A DNA stretch of 64,000 bases, from positions 62,001 to 126,000 of the forward strand of contig JAIXPD010000047.1 of assembly GCA_027486405.1 (NCBI GenBank). The letters are read 5' to 3'. Under the pieces are notes generated by a model. The model saw nothing but the letters and a program-made list of their open reading frames with translations. It had not been told where the DNA came from and searched no databases. This DNA comes from Azospirillum sp. (GTDB taxonomy: Bacteria > Pseudomonadota > Alphaproteobacteria > Azospirillales > Azospirillaceae). Position 1 is the stretch's first letter. Every line of letters starts with the position of its first letter. Positions 1 through 9,103 of this stretch are shown piece after piece. The translations under genes were made by a program, and so were the position numbers.

Positions 1-96
1 CACGGCGTACAGCCCCACCCAGGCCACGGAGACGGCCAGCAGACTGAACAGCCCGATCAACGCCCACCGCGCCGCCGCGCGCGCCCACCGCCGCAT
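1..96 (-). CDS. N-terminus of a membrane-anchored protein, cut by window edge
   Basis: Only the first 32 codons are visible, reading leftward out of the window. They encode a short basic stretch (MRRWARAAARW) followed by a continuous hydrophobic run of about 18 residues, the layout of a signal anchor or uncleaved signal peptide. The ATG lies at 94-96; an in-frame GTG two codons upstream (100-102) has a GGAG motif at better spacing and could be the true start. Nothing of the functional domain is visible, so no role can be given. Confidence 0.5.
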   Translation of the reverse strand, partial: MRRWARAAARWALIGLFSLLAVSVAWVGLYAV

Positions 97-240
97 GATC
101 ACCGTCACTCCGCCCAACGCCCCGCCACTCTCCTCCTTCCATGCGGGGGTTTGTGGTCTGTCGTCAACCGTTGGGGCGGCCTTTGGGATCGTGCAGCGCG
201 GCGGTTCGCTGTTCAGGTGCTGATGGTCCGATGAACAGAC

Positions 241-459
241 CTATTCATCCCAATCATGAAAGCGCAGCGCGGTTTTGCGCTCTTGCAGGGTTTGGTGCTT
301 TTCATAACGTCTGGGATTGCCGCACATCCAGCAACTGCACATGGCCAGATTGTCGGCCTCTTTCTGCGGAACCTTGACGTCCGGACGAATGCGGCGTGCT
401 TTCGCGATCATGCGAAGCTGGTCACGCCGACGGCGCGCCCGCTTTTTCTCGTGTGGCAT
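241..459 (-). CDS. Small conserved CxCxxC protein (72 aa), function unknown
   Basis: A 72-residue basic protein. Residues 1-24 are rich in Arg/Lys, and a CSCWMCGNPR motif at 41-50 is followed by a T-x-QE-R segment. This pattern matches a widespread family of tiny hypothetical proteins with a CxCxxCGNPR signature, probably binding a metal; that recognition is from memory of the family. No function is established as far as I know. The ATG is preceded by a GGGGG run 4 bases upstream that could act as a weak ribosome-binding site. The leader carries the 68-bp palindrome described separately, so translation could be influenced by RNA structure. Confidence 0.75.
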   Translation of the reverse strand: MPHEKKRARRRRDQLRMIAKARRIRPDVKVPQKEADNLAMCSCWMCGNPRRYEKHQTLQERKTALRFHDWDE

Positions 460-466
460 CGTGCCC

Positions 467-534
467 CCAAAGGGCGATGCCCCGGCGCGGTCCGCCCCCT
501 TTGGACGGCGCTGCCGGGGCTATCGCATCTTTGG
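467..534. repeat. 68-bp imperfect palindrome upstream of the CxCxxC gene
   Basis: The two ends are CCAAAG and CTTTGG. Inside are matched blocks GCGAT/ATCGC, GCCCCGGC/GCCGGGGC and GTCC/GGAC around a loop of about 9 bases. In RNA read leftward this would be a hairpin of roughly 25 pairs ending 7 bases before the start codon of the 72-aa protein. It could be a translational control element, a terminator-like structure or a degenerate mobile palindrome. Confidence 0.6.
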
Positions 535-644
535 AAAGGCTGAGGCGGTTGTGATCATGGGAGGAGTGTAGTGCGCCGGGCGAGCGCTGTCATGCGCCTT
601 GGCGCACAAGCCGCGCTCGCCTTGACGGGGGGCAGCGCCCTATA

Positions 645-3452
645 GTGCGGCCGATGGACACGACGCCCTTTCCCGATCACCCGTTCCGGCTTGACGACGC
701 GCCCGCCCTGGCGGCGGGGGCGCGGCTGGTCGTTGCCCTGACGGCGGACGGCGAGGTGGAGGAGCTGACCTTCGCCGCCGCCGCCCGGCGGGTGCGGCAG
801 CAGGCCCCGCTGCTCTGCCACGCCCGCGCCTTTGCCCGGCGGCTGGGCGTCGATCCCTTTCCGGCTTTTGATGCGCTGGAGCTGTTCGCCTTCGTCCACC
901 CCGCGCGTTTCTGCGTGCCCACCCCGCGCGGGCTGGCCGAGGCGCTCGACCTGCCGATCCCCGAAGGGCACGAGGCCGAGGCGCTGGCCCTGCAACGCGC
1001 CGTGCGCCGCCTGCTGGGCGATCTGGGCGCGCCGGGGCGGGAGGAGGCGTCCGACCCGCTGGCCTTCGCCTTTGAGATGGGCCGGGCCGGGTGGCTGTGG
1101 GCACCGGTCGTGCTGACCGCGCTGGGCAAACCCGAAGGGCCGGAGAAGGGGGCCGCCCGCGCGGGCCTGCGCGTCTGGACCAAGATCAAGGAGTGGGAGG
1201 AGGGGGCACCGCTGCCGCCGCCCGCGCAAAACCCGGTGGAGCCGGAGGAGGCGCGCCGCCGTCTGGCCGCGATGCTGTCGGCGCTGGTTCCGGGCAAGGC
1301 GGCGGAACCCCGGCCCCAGCAGGCCGATTATTCCAGCGCGGTGTCCGCCGCCTTCGCCCCGCGCCCGGCCCCCGACACGCCGAACGTCGTGCTGGCCGAG
1401 GCTGGAACCGGGGTCGGCAAGACGCTGGGCTATCTGGCCCCGGCCACGGTGTGGGCGGAAAAGAACGGCGGGACCGTCTGGATCTCCACCTACACCCGCA
1501 ACCTGCAACACCAGATCGACGCCGAACTGGATCGGCTCTACCCCGATCCGGCGACCAAGGCGCGCAAGGTGGTGCTGCGCAAGGGCCGCGAGAATTACCT
1601 CTGCCTGCTGAATCTGGAGGAGGCGGTGCGCGCCATGCATTTCCGCGCCGATGTCGGCGGCGGAACCGGTGGCGGGGTGGGCGGTGGCGCGGTCGGGATC
1701 GGGCTGATGGCGCGCTGGGCGGCGGCAACGCGCGATGGCGACATGACCGGCGGCGATTTCCCCGGCTGGCTGGTGGACATCGCCGGGCGCGGCCCCACCC
1801 TGGGGCTGGCCGACCGGCGCGGCGAGTGCATCTACTCGGCCTGCGACCATTACAGCCGCTGTTACATTGAAAAGAGCGTCCGCCGCGCCCGCCGCGCCGA
1901 TGTCGTCATCGCCAACCACGCGTTGGTCATGGTCCAGGCCGCGTTGGGCGGCGGGGAGGACGCAACCCTGCCCAGCCGCTATGTCTTCGACGAGGGGCAC
2001 CATGTGTTCGACGCCGCCGACAGCGCCTTTGCCGGGCATCTGACCGGGCGGGAAACGCAGGAGCTGCGGCGCTGGCTGCTGGGCGCGGAAGAGACCGGGC
2101 GCAGCCGCGCCCGTGGTCTGAAACGCCGGTTGGAGGACATCGTCGCCGGGGACGAAGAGGCGCTGGCCCTGCTCGACGCCGCGCTGATGGGCGCGCGGGT
2201 GCTTCCAGCGGAAGGCTGGGCGGCGCGGCTGGCCGCCGACAACCCGCAGGGGCCGACCGAACGCTTTCTCCTGCTCGCCCGCCAGCAGGTCCACGCCCGC
2301 ACCGCCGGACAGGGCGGGCTGTACAGCCTGGAGGCCGACAAGGCCTATCCGGTCGATGGGCTGATCGACGCGGCGCAGGCGCTGGACGAGGCGCTGGCCC
2401 GCCTGTCCGAACCGGTGGAGGCGCTGGCCCGCCGTTTGGCCGCGCGGCTGGAGGACGAGGCCGCCGACTTGGACTCCGACCAGCGCCGCCGCATCGACGC
2501 GCTGTCGCGCAGCCTGCACCGGCGCGGAACCATGACGGTCGAGGCGTGGCGGGCGATGCTGCGCACGCTGGCGGTGGAGACACCCGCGCAATTCGTCGAT
2601 TGGTTCGCGGTGGAGCGGCTGGACGGGCGCGAGTTCGACGTCGGCCTGTACCGCCATTGGATCGACCCGACGGTTCCCTTTGCCGAGGCGCTGGGTGGGG
2701 CGGCGCACGGCATGGTCGTCACCTCGGCCACCCTGACCGATGGAACCGGCGACGTCGCTCAGGATTGGCGCGCGGCGGAGGACCGCTCCGGGGCCGCCCA
2801 TCTGCCGATGCCCGCCCTGCGGGCGCAGGTGCCATCCCCCTTCGATTACCCCGGCCACACCCGCGTGTTCGTCGTCACCGACGTGCGCAAGGACGATCTG
2901 GGGCAGGTCGCCGCCGCGTACAAGGCGCTGTTCCTGGCGGCGGGCGGCGGCGGGCTGGGGCTGTTCACCGCCATCAACCGGCTGCGCGCCGTGCGCGACC
3001 GCATCGCCGAACCGCTGGACGCGGCGGGGCTGCCGCTCTACGCCCAGCACGTCGATCCGCTCGACGTCGCCACCCTGATCGACATTTTCCGGGGCGACGA
3101 GCACGCCTGCCTGTTGGGAACCGACGCGGTGCGCGACGGGGTGGACGTGCCGGGCCGCTCGCTGCGCCTGATCGTGTTCGACCGTGTGCCCTGGCCGCGC
3201 CCCGACATTCTGCACCGCGCCCGCCGCGACGCCTTCGGTCGTCGCCGCTACGAGGACATGATCGCCCGCCTGCGGTTGAAGCAGGCCTTTGGCCGTCTGG
3301 TCCGCCGCGCCGACGACACCGGCGTGTTCGTCCTGCTCGACCCCATGATGCCCAGCCGCCTGTTCGGGGCCTTCCCCGAGGGGGTGGAGGTCAAACGGGT
3401 GGGGCTGAAACAGGCGGTGGAGGAAACGGCGGCCTTTCTGGCGCGCGGGTGA
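645..3452 (+). CDS. DinG-like ATP-dependent DNA helicase with Fe-S cluster cysteines
   Basis: A superfamily 2 helicase of the XPD/DinG group, which unwinds DNA 5' to 3' and helps resolve D-loops, R-loops or damaged replication structures. The Walker A motif (AEAGTGVGKT) is near residue 252 and the DEGHH Walker B box near 449. Four cysteines lie between them (about 320 and three around 395-407), the usual Fe-S ligand arrangement of this family. The C-terminal helicase motif VI (QAFGRLVRR) is near 880. At 935 residues it is longer than E. coli DinG, with about 230 N-terminal residues I cannot assign; these may be a degenerate exonuclease-like domain. The frame opens at GTG 645; ATG 654 is an equally good start. 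It appears to be a single-gene transcript. Confidence 0.9.
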   Translation: MRPMDTTPFPDHPFRLDDAPALAAGARLVVALTADGEVEELTFAAAARRVRQQAPLLCHARAFARRLGVDPFPAFDALELFAFVHPARFCVPTPRGLAEALDLPIPEGHEAEALALQRAVRRLLGDLGAPGREEASDPLAFAFEMGRAGWLWAPVVLTALGKPEGPEKGAARAGLRVWTKIKEWEEGAPLPPPAQNPVEPEEARRRLAAMLSALVPGKAAEPRPQQADYSSAVSAAFAPRPAPDTPNVVLAEAGTGVGKTLGYLAPATVWAEKNGGTVWISTYTRNLQHQIDAELDRLYPDPATKARKVVLRKGRENYLCLLNLEEAVRAMHFRADVGGGTGGGVGGGAVGIGLMARWAAATRDGDMTGGDFPGWLVDIAGRGPTLGLADRRGECIYSACDHYSRCYIEKSVRRARRADVVIANHALVMVQAALGGGEDATLPSRYVFDEGHHVFDAADSAFAGHLTGRETQELRRWLLGAEETGRSRARGLKRRLEDIVAGDEEALALLDAALMGARVLPAEGWAARLAADNPQGPTERFLLLARQQVHARTAGQGGLYSLEADKAYPVDGLIDAAQALDEALARLSEPVEALARRLAARLEDEAADLDSDQRRRIDALSRSLHRRGTMTVEAWRAMLRTLAVETPAQFVDWFAVERLDGREFDVGLYRHWIDPTVPFAEALGGAAHGMVVTSATLTDGTGDVAQDWRAAEDRSGAAHLPMPALRAQVPSPFDYPGHTRVFVVTDVRKDDLGQVAAAYKALFLAAGGGGLGLFTAINRLRAVRDRIAEPLDAAGLPLYAQHVDPLDVATLIDIFRGDEHACLLGTDAVRDGVDVPGRSLRLIVFDRVPWPRPDILHRARRDAFGRRRYEDMIARLRLKQAFGRLVRRADDTGVFVLLDPMMPSRLFGAFPEGVEVKRVGLKQAVEETAAFLARG

Positions 3453-3673
3453 GCCGGGGCGTCAACCGGGTGAACCCCTAGGGGTTGCGCGCACCCGATG
3501 ATGGATGGCGCGGCATGGCATAGGAAACAGGTGCTATCCATTTAAGAGGGGTTCATACCCGGAAAATCCACCTTATGAGTGTGGGGTGGTGGTGCTACGA
3601 CTGCGTGTGCAGGTGGCGCGGGTGACACGCTGATGTCATGCCGCGCTGTCCTGCCGCAGCAGGAGGACGCATC

Positions 3674-4543
3674 ATGAAAGTATCGCTTGAAACCCCCACG
3701 GGCGGATACTGGTCATCGTCTGCGGTGAGAACCGCTGGGCAGCAACCGCCGACGCAACCAAAGACATCTGCGCCAGCCGAGCCGCCGCGCTCCGCTTCTC
3801 CTGCCGTGATCGTTGATCTTCGGTCAACCATAAAACACATGGAACCCGGCAGGGCCTATGACCTGTTCGGCAACAGTGAGGCGGTCGACCTGTCCAACGC
3901 CATGCCGAAGGGGACCCCGAAGTTGGGTATGCCCGTGTCCACAATGATGGATTCGATTTCGGCCATGTCCAACGATCTGTCAGAGCATGAGCAAAAGCTG
4001 AACGGCTTCATCAGGGATACCTTTGGTGTGGCGAAGAATGAGATGACGGTCACGGGGGGAGCCACCTACGACATCATGCTCGACGCGATGGAACGTCGTG
4101 GGATTCAAATGCCGGAGATGTCTTCGGCGTTGAAAAGCGGCAACGGGTCTGATCAGCGTGACGGGGCGGATGTTGCCAAGGCGCGCGTCGGCGCTTTCTC
4201 CATCAGCCGTTCGGTGCGGGATGAACTCAGCACCACGTCGTTTGTGGCGTTTGACCGTGGTGTCGATGTGCCCGATGACCAGAAGACGCTTGTTGATTTG
4301 GATTCCGGCGACGCAACCGCCAGCGGTTTGTGGGCGTCCATCCTGTCCGGGCCTCTGGCTTCCCCGCTGTCCTCCACCGATCAACCGTCGATGACCGGAA
4401 TGCGCCGATACGCTGTGACCAACGGCAAATCGGGATCCGAGGCGGTTGTCGCCGCTGTCCTGTTCGCGCGGGACGGCGAGGGTGGTGGCGTGGACCGGGC
4501 ATCGGATCTGTATTCAAAATTCAAATCACTCAGTTCTGAATGA
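3674..4543 (+). CDS. Unrecognised 289-aa protein in a lower-GC island
   Basis: I do not recognise this protein. The start at ATG 3674 is chosen because AGGAGG lies 8 bases upstream; the frame remains open to 3638. There is no signal peptide or membrane segment. Residues 15-45 are Pro/Ala/Thr-rich, and the rest alternates short helical stretches with Ser/Gly-rich linkers, like many exported or effector-type proteins. Base composition is clearly lower in GC than the neighbouring helicase. It is followed after a 217-bp AT-rich gap by an RTX protein of similar composition, so the two may have arrived together. A type I secretion substrate is possible, but no RTX repeats are present here. Confidence 0.7.
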   Translation: MKVSLETPTGGYWSSSAVRTAGQQPPTQPKTSAPAEPPRSASPAVIVDLRSTIKHMEPGRAYDLFGNSEAVDLSNAMPKGTPKLGMPVSTMMDSISAMSNDLSEHEQKLNGFIRDTFGVAKNEMTVTGGATYDIMLDAMERRGIQMPEMSSALKSGNGSDQRDGADVAKARVGAFSISRSVRDELSTTSFVAFDRGVDVPDDQKTLVDLDSGDATASGLWASILSGPLASPLSSTDQPSMTGMRRYAVTNGKSGSEAVVAAVLFARDGEGGGVDRASDLYSKFKSLSSE

Positions 4544-4593
4544 TCGGATGCGGTCATTTGTTGTCGATCTTTGTTTCGAAAGGTATTTGGATT

Positions 4594-4642
4594 CGATTGC
4601 GCTGAAATGAGATCGATTTGATGCGCGAAGATTTTCGATAAA
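4594..4642 (-). repeat. Degenerate copy of the 105-bp repeat family
   Basis: On the minus strand this stretch contains ATCTTCGCGCATCAAATCGA, identical to the core of the repeat at 30204-30307, with weaker similarity on either side. The hairpin half of the element is missing, so this is a partial or decayed copy. Confidence 0.55.
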
Positions 4643-4760
4643 GAAGACATAGGAAGACATAGATCGCCGCATCGTGCTTTGTGTTTGGTGCGCATGAATC
4701 TGATTTTTTGAATCATTTATTTTGCCGATAATCGGTTCAATCTGTGAAATTGGAGCAAAA

Positions 4761-5447
4761 ATGCTTACCGTTTATGGAAATCAGGATCCCAATTCACTGG
4801 GCGCGTATTCGGAGGCTGTCACGGTCTATGCCGGAGGCGGCGGTGATGCTGTGTTTGGATCGCCTTACAACGATGTTCTCAATGGTGAGGATGGCAACGA
4901 CAGCATCAAGGGCGGGCAGGGAAACGACACGGTCACGGGTGGTCTCGGAAATGACCTGCTGTTCGGAGAGGATCAGGATGATCTGATCATCGGGCATGAG
5001 GGCGATGACACGCTGATTGGCGGCAACAACAACGATTCCCTGTATGGCGGGACTGGAAACGATGTCCTGATTGGCGATCAGCCATCGGAGTCGGGAAGTG
5101 ATTGGTTGTTTGGGAATCAGGGGGATGACATCCTGATCGGCGGCAATTACAGCGACAATTATGTGTACAGCTTCACCCAGAATGATGGGTTTGACACGAT
5201 CAAGGACTTCGGTGGATCGGATGACACGATCTACATTTCAGGAACGACCGTTTCCGATCTTCGTCTGGTGCATGGATCCGGAAGCGGCTCGAACGACTTG
5301 ATCATCTATTCGAACAGCGACTATCAGGCTGATGGTCTTCTGAGCGGTGCCATTGTCGTCACCAATTATTTCGGTGCAGCCAACGGCGACCCGCAGGGCG
5401 TGGTTGAGTATATCGGGATTGGCGGCAGTCTGTATCGCATCCCCTGA
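4761..5447 (+). CDS. RTX (hemolysin-type calcium-binding repeat) protein
   Basis: A 228-residue acidic protein with about six to eight nonapeptide repeats of the GGxGxDxLx type between residues 25 and 135 (for example GGTGNDVLIGD and GNQGDDILIGG). These form a calcium-binding parallel beta-roll. The C-terminal 90 residues lack repeats, are rich in Gly, Ser and aliphatic residues, and resemble the secretion-competent tails of type I exported proteins. There is no N-terminal signal peptide, which also fits type I export. The start is ATG 4761 with a TTGGAG site upstream. No ABC exporter or membrane-fusion protein is nearby. The repeats occupy most of the protein and no enzymatic domain is visible, so it may be structural or adhesive. 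Confidence 0.85.
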   Translation: MLTVYGNQDPNSLGAYSEAVTVYAGGGGDAVFGSPYNDVLNGEDGNDSIKGGQGNDTVTGGLGNDLLFGEDQDDLIIGHEGDDTLIGGNNNDSLYGGTGNDVLIGDQPSESGSDWLFGNQGDDILIGGNYSDNYVYSFTQNDGFDTIKDFGGSDDTIYISGTTVSDLRLVHGSGSGSNDLIIYSNSDYQADGLLSGAIVVTNYFGAANGDPQGVVEYIGIGGSLYRIP

Positions 5448-5575
5448 CGACGGGGTGCCCCATCAACAGGGACTGGTTTCACTGTAGGGGGGCGGTGGCA
5501 CGGCGCGAGCCGGTCCACCGCTTTCCTATGTTCATTCCGACAACGCCGTTTCGAGCAACCGCCTCCCCCCCGCGT

Positions 5576-7267
5576 TCACGCGGCGCGGAGTTCGGCCAGG
5601 AAGCTGTCCATCGCTTGTTTCAGCAAGGCCGATTGCCGGGCCAGATCGTCGGACGCGTCCTCGACGTTGCTGGTGGCGGCCCCAGTTTCGGTTTCGGCCT
5701 GTTGGATGCCCAGGACGTTGCGCGACACCTCGGTGGTCCCGACCGCCGCCTGTTGGGCGTTGCGGCTGATTTCGGCGGTGGCGCTGCTTTGCTGGTTGAC
5801 CGACAGGGCCATGTCGGTGGTGGCGGTGCTGATGTCCTCCACCTGCCCGATGATGGTGCGCATCGCCCCAACCGTGCGGTCCGACGCAGCCTTGACCGCG
5901 TTGATCTGGTTGCCGATCTGCTCGGTCATCGCGTGGGTCTGGTTGGCCAGATTCTTGACCTCGCTGGCGACCACGGCGAATCCCTTGCCCGCCTCGCCCG
6001 CCCGGGCGGCTTCGATGGTGGCGTTCAGCGCCAACAGGTTGGTTTGGCTGGCCACGCTGTTGATCGCGGCGACGATCTGGTCGACCTGCTCGATGGAGGA
6101 GGACAGCAAATCCAACTGGCGCTGGGCCTCGCTGGCTCCTTCGGCGGCTTCCTTGGAGCGGTTGGCGGCGCGGACCACCCGGCCCGACAGATCGCTGATC
6201 GAGGCCGACAGCTCTTCCGACGCGGCGGCGACCGTCTGCACGTTGGCGCTGGCCTGTTCGGACGCGGCGGCGACGTTGGAGCATTGCGCGCCAACCTCCT
6301 CCACCGTCGCGCTCAACTGGGCGGAGGTGGCCTGAAGCTCCGTCGCGGAACTGCCGACGGCGTTGACGATGGCACCGACGCGGTCTTCGAAGCTTTGGGC
6401 CAGGGCCAGGGTGCTGGCGCGCTTTTCGGCGGCGGCCTTGGCCTCGGCCTCCTTGACCTCTTCCTCCAACCGGCGGGCGCGGATCATGTTCTGCTTGAAC
6501 ACCTCCACGGTGCGGGCCATCGCCCCCACCTCGTCGCCACGGTCGGTTCCCGCCACCGTGGCGGTGGCATCGCCCGCCGCCAGTCGTTCCATCACCGCGT
6601 TCAGGGCGGTGATTGGCCGACGGATGCCGACGACGACCAGAACCACCGACAGGGCACCAACCAGACCGAGCAAGGCGACGGCGGTGGCGGTGGTGAGCCA
6701 AACCGTCCGGTCGATCTGGAGGGTCATCGCCTGGGAATTGCGCTCCACCTCGGCGTCGATTTCATCGGACAGCGCGGCGGCGATGCCGTAGACCTCCACC
6801 AGCAGGGCACGGCCTTCCTTGCCGTAGATCGCGGCGGCTTCGGCGTGATCGCCCTTTTCCTTGGCGGCGTACACCTTGGGCAACGACGCCTTGACGCTGC
6901 TCACCAGCGCGGACATCCGGTTGACCTTCTCCTTGTGCTCCGGCTTGGCCAGGCGGGTGATGACCGCACTCGTTTCGGCGACGGCGGCCTCAATCTCGCC
7001 GATGGCCTTGGTCAAGGCGGGCAGGCCATAGGATTCCTGGAGCAGCAGGACGTTGTTCACCTGACGCCCCATGTTGGCCAGATCGCCGCGCATCCGTTCC
7101 AGTTTCAGGGCGAAGACCACATCGTTGCTCAGCATCGCGGTGTACCGGTCATCGACGTTGGAGATCGTGCGACCCATGAACAAGGAGACCCCCAAGGTCA
7201 GGGCGCTGAGAATCGCGACCACGGCGTAAATCTTGGTGCCGATTCGCAGGTTCTGAAGAAGCGTCAT
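5576..7267 (-). CDS. Methyl-accepting chemotaxis protein with periplasmic four-helix-type sensor
   Basis: A classical transmembrane chemoreceptor. TM1 spans roughly residues 12-32, followed by an all-helical periplasmic domain of about 160 residues. TM2 is near 198-220, a HAMP linker follows with the motif [17 protein letters not shown], and the cytoplasmic signalling domain contains the conserved tip [18 protein letters not shown]. The periplasmic part looks like a helical-bundle (4HB_MCP) sensor, so the ligand cannot be inferred. The ATG at 7267 has a GAGG site at good spacing; an in-frame ATG two codons earlier (7273) is possible. No che genes are close, so it presumably reports to a chemotaxis cluster elsewhere. 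Confidence 0.92.
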   Translation of the reverse strand: MTLLQNLRIGTKIYAVVAILSALTLGVSLFMGRTISNVDDRYTAMLSNDVVFALKLERMRGDLANMGRQVNNVLLLQESYGLPALTKAIGEIEAAVAETSAVITRLAKPEHKEKVNRMSALVSSVKASLPKVYAAKEKGDHAEAAAIYGKEGRALLVEVYGIAAALSDEIDAEVERNSQAMTLQIDRTVWLTTATAVALLGLVGALSVVLVVVGIRRPITALNAVMERLAAGDATATVAGTDRGDEVGAMARTVEVFKQNMIRARRLEEEVKEAEAKAAAEKRASTLALAQSFEDRVGAIVNAVGSSATELQATSAQLSATVEEVGAQCSNVAAASEQASANVQTVAAASEELSASISDLSGRVVRAANRSKEAAEGASEAQRQLDLLSSSIEQVDQIVAAINSVASQTNLLALNATIEAARAGEAGKGFAVVASEVKNLANQTHAMTEQIGNQINAVKAASDRTVGAMRTIIGQVEDISTATTDMALSVNQQSSATAEISRNAQQAAVGTTEVSRNVLGIQQAETETGAATSNVEDASDDLARQSALLKQAMDSFLAELRAA

Positions 7268-7273
7268 GTCCAT

Positions 7274-7593
7274 ACCTCGGTCGGGGCGTCAATGGTGAAA
7301 ACACTGATTTCGCCTGCCTACATTGGGACGTGTGCCCGTGATGTCAACGCACCAAGAAGTGGGAAATACAAATTTCCCACTCACAGAGGTTTTTAGGAAA
7401 AAGAAAAATAAATGCCCCTGCGTGTTCCGTATGAAAAGACGGCGCGCGCATGGAAAAGCCCTATGTTCGCGGGCAATACAGATGATCCATTGAGCGGATC
7501 ATCGGATGTTGTGGGGTTCCATAGCCCGGTTTTGCGCGCGAAGACCGCATCATGTCTGGCGACTGGCTGGGATCGACTCGCCGACCGCTGTGT
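7274..7593. other. Intergenic region between chemoreceptor and permease genes
   Basis: About 320 bp without a supportable gene. It holds the chemoreceptor promoter region, the inverted repeat described next, an A-rich stretch (7395-7412) and the 3' flank of the permease gene. A 66-codon open frame on the plus strand has no ribosome-binding site or recognisable features. Confidence 0.5.
7359..7380. promoter_or_regulatory. Perfect inverted repeat upstream of chemoreceptor gene
   Basis: The arms GTGGGAAA and TTTCCCAC are separated by 6 bases and lie about 90-110 bp upstream of the chemoreceptor start. The symmetry and position suit a dimeric repressor or activator site; the binding protein is unknown. 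Confidence 0.45.
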
Positions 7594-8541
7594 TTATCCG
7601 GCGGGTGCGTAGATCGCCAGCAACGCCGACAGGGTGACGACGCTCAGCACCGTGGACACCAGAATGGCGGACGAGGTGCGCTCCACATAAATCTGATACT
7701 GCTGGGCGACCACGAAGGTCAGCGCTCCGGTGGGCAGGGCGGCAAGGATGATGGCCGACCCGGTCCAGAAGGGATCCATCGGAAACAGGGTGACGGTCAG
7801 CCCCCAGGTCAGCGCCGGTTGCACGAACAGTTTCAGTGCGCTGATCCACCCGACCTCGACCAGATCGGCTTTCAGGCTGCGCCCGGCCAGAAACAGGCCG
7901 ATGGCGAACAGCGCGCAGGGACCGGCGGCGGCCCCCATCAATTCGCAGAAGGTGGCGATCGGGCGCGGGACCGCCACGCCGGGCAGCAGCGCCGACCAGC
8001 CGATGCCGATGGCGGTCGACACGATCAGCGGATTCTTGGCCAGCGCCCGGCCGACATCGCCCAGCGCCTTGCCCAGCCCGTGGCCGTGGCTGTTGGCGAA
8101 TTCCAGCCAGATCACCGCGATGCCGACCATGATCGCGCTCATGATGACGGTGGCGAGGATGGTCGGGGCGAGGTGATCGGGGCCGAAGGCCGCCAGGAAC
8201 AGCGGGATGCCCATGTAGCCGGTGTTGGAAAAGGCGGCGGTCAACCCCTGCATGCACAGGATTTGCGACCGTTCGCGGTGCACCAGCCAGCCGATCAGCG
8301 CGCCCAGCGCGTAGACCGCCAGCATCGCCCCCAGAAACGCGCCGATGAACGGCCCGTTGAAAATCTCCGGCAGGGACCGCCGCGCCGTGCCCAGAAACAG
8401 CACCGGCGGCAAGGCCATCCAATAGACGAACTTGTTCAGCGCCTCCGACGAGGCGGGGCCGAGCAGCTTCGCCTTGCCGGAGAGGACACCGGCCAGGATG
8501 ATGGCGAAGACGGGAAGGGCGACGTTCAGGACAACGGACAT
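7594..8541 (-). CDS. AEC-family (auxin efflux carrier type) permease
   Basis: A 315-residue integral membrane protein with about ten hydrophobic segments and the N-terminal pattern VALPVFAIILAGVLSGKAKL, typical of the bacterial AEC transporters (YfdV/MdcF type) that export or exchange small organic acids. Length and topology fit the family. The start at 8541 is chosen because translation from it begins directly with the first membrane helix, whereas the 50 codons upstream read like non-coding sequence. There is no good ribosome-binding site. It is divergent from the TerB-like gene, with about 150 bp between them. The substrate cannot be predicted. Confidence 0.88.
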   Translation of the reverse strand: MSVVLNVALPVFAIILAGVLSGKAKLLGPASSEALNKFVYWMALPPVLFLGTARRSLPEIFNGPFIGAFLGAMLAVYALGALIGWLVHRERSQILCMQGLTAAFSNTGYMGIPLFLAAFGPDHLAPTILATVIMSAIMVGIAVIWLEFANSHGHGLGKALGDVGRALAKNPLIVSTAIGIGWSALLPGVAVPRPIATFCELMGAAAGPCALFAIGLFLAGRSLKADLVEVGWISALKLFVQPALTWGLTVTLFPMDPFWTGSAIILAALPTGALTFVVAQQYQIYVERTSSAILVSTVLSVVTLSALLAIYAPAG

Positions 8542-8690
8542 GGCGCTGACAATAGGGGGTGCAAATGGTCGCGTCGAGCCACCGACCCCCCCGTTTGTGG
8601 CATGGCACCCTTGACGCGCCGCCGCCGCCGGGCAAGATAGCGGCGACGGGGCGTTCGCTTCCCCTGGATACCCCGCTTCAAGGAAAGCCA

Positions 8691-9095
8691 ATGATCGACC
8701 ATCACAGCGCGCTGATTTACGTCATGGTCCTGGTGTCGGCCTGTGACGGCGACATGACCAACGATGAGCTTGAAACCATCGGCGAAAATGTCCGCTACCT
8801 GCCGATCTTCCGTGATTTCGACGGCGATTCGGTGATGGCCGCGACCCGCGAATGCACCGCCATGCTGGCCGACAGCGACGGGATGGACACGGTGTTGACC
8901 ATCATCGAACAGGCCCTGCCCAGCAAGCTGCGCGAAACCGGATACGCGGTGGCCTGCGACATCGCCGCCGCCGACGCCAAGGCCTCGCAGGAGGAGTTGC
9001 GGATGCTGGAACTGATCCGCATGCGTCTGGGCATCGACAAGCTGTGCGCCGCCGCCATCGAACGCGGCGCGCGCGCCCGCCACATGCGTCTGTGA
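8691..9095 (+). CDS. TerB-like protein (tellurite resistance TerB domain)
   Basis: A 134-residue soluble helical protein. The pattern ALIYVMVLVSACDGDMTNDE near the N-terminus, a metal-binding-like acidic D/E cluster, and a second ACDIAAADAKASQEE segment near residues 85-100 match the two-repeat TerB fold. TerB proteins are linked to tellurite resistance and membrane-stress responses, but isolated TerB-only genes like this one are of unknown function. The start at ATG 8691 follows an AAGGAAAG site. The next gene begins within 9 bp, or overlaps by 4 bp if its GTG at 9092 is used, so the two are probably co-transcribed. Confidence 0.8.
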   Translation: MIDHHSALIYVMVLVSACDGDMTNDELETIGENVRYLPIFRDFDGDSVMAATRECTAMLADSDGMDTVLTIIEQALPSKLRETGYAVACDIAAADAKASQEELRMLELIRMRLGIDKLCAAAIERGARARHMRL

Positions 9096-9103
9096 CGGCG
9101 CGG

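Noticed and set aside
555..3215. Long open frame on the minus strand opposite the DinG-like helicase
   Set aside because: It is an antisense shadow of GC-rich coding sequence, without recognisable motifs or a ribosome-binding site; the plus-strand frame has every helicase motif.
7412..7612. 66-codon plus-strand frame between chemoreceptor and permease
   Set aside because: No ribosome-binding site, no domain and overlap with the permease gene end.
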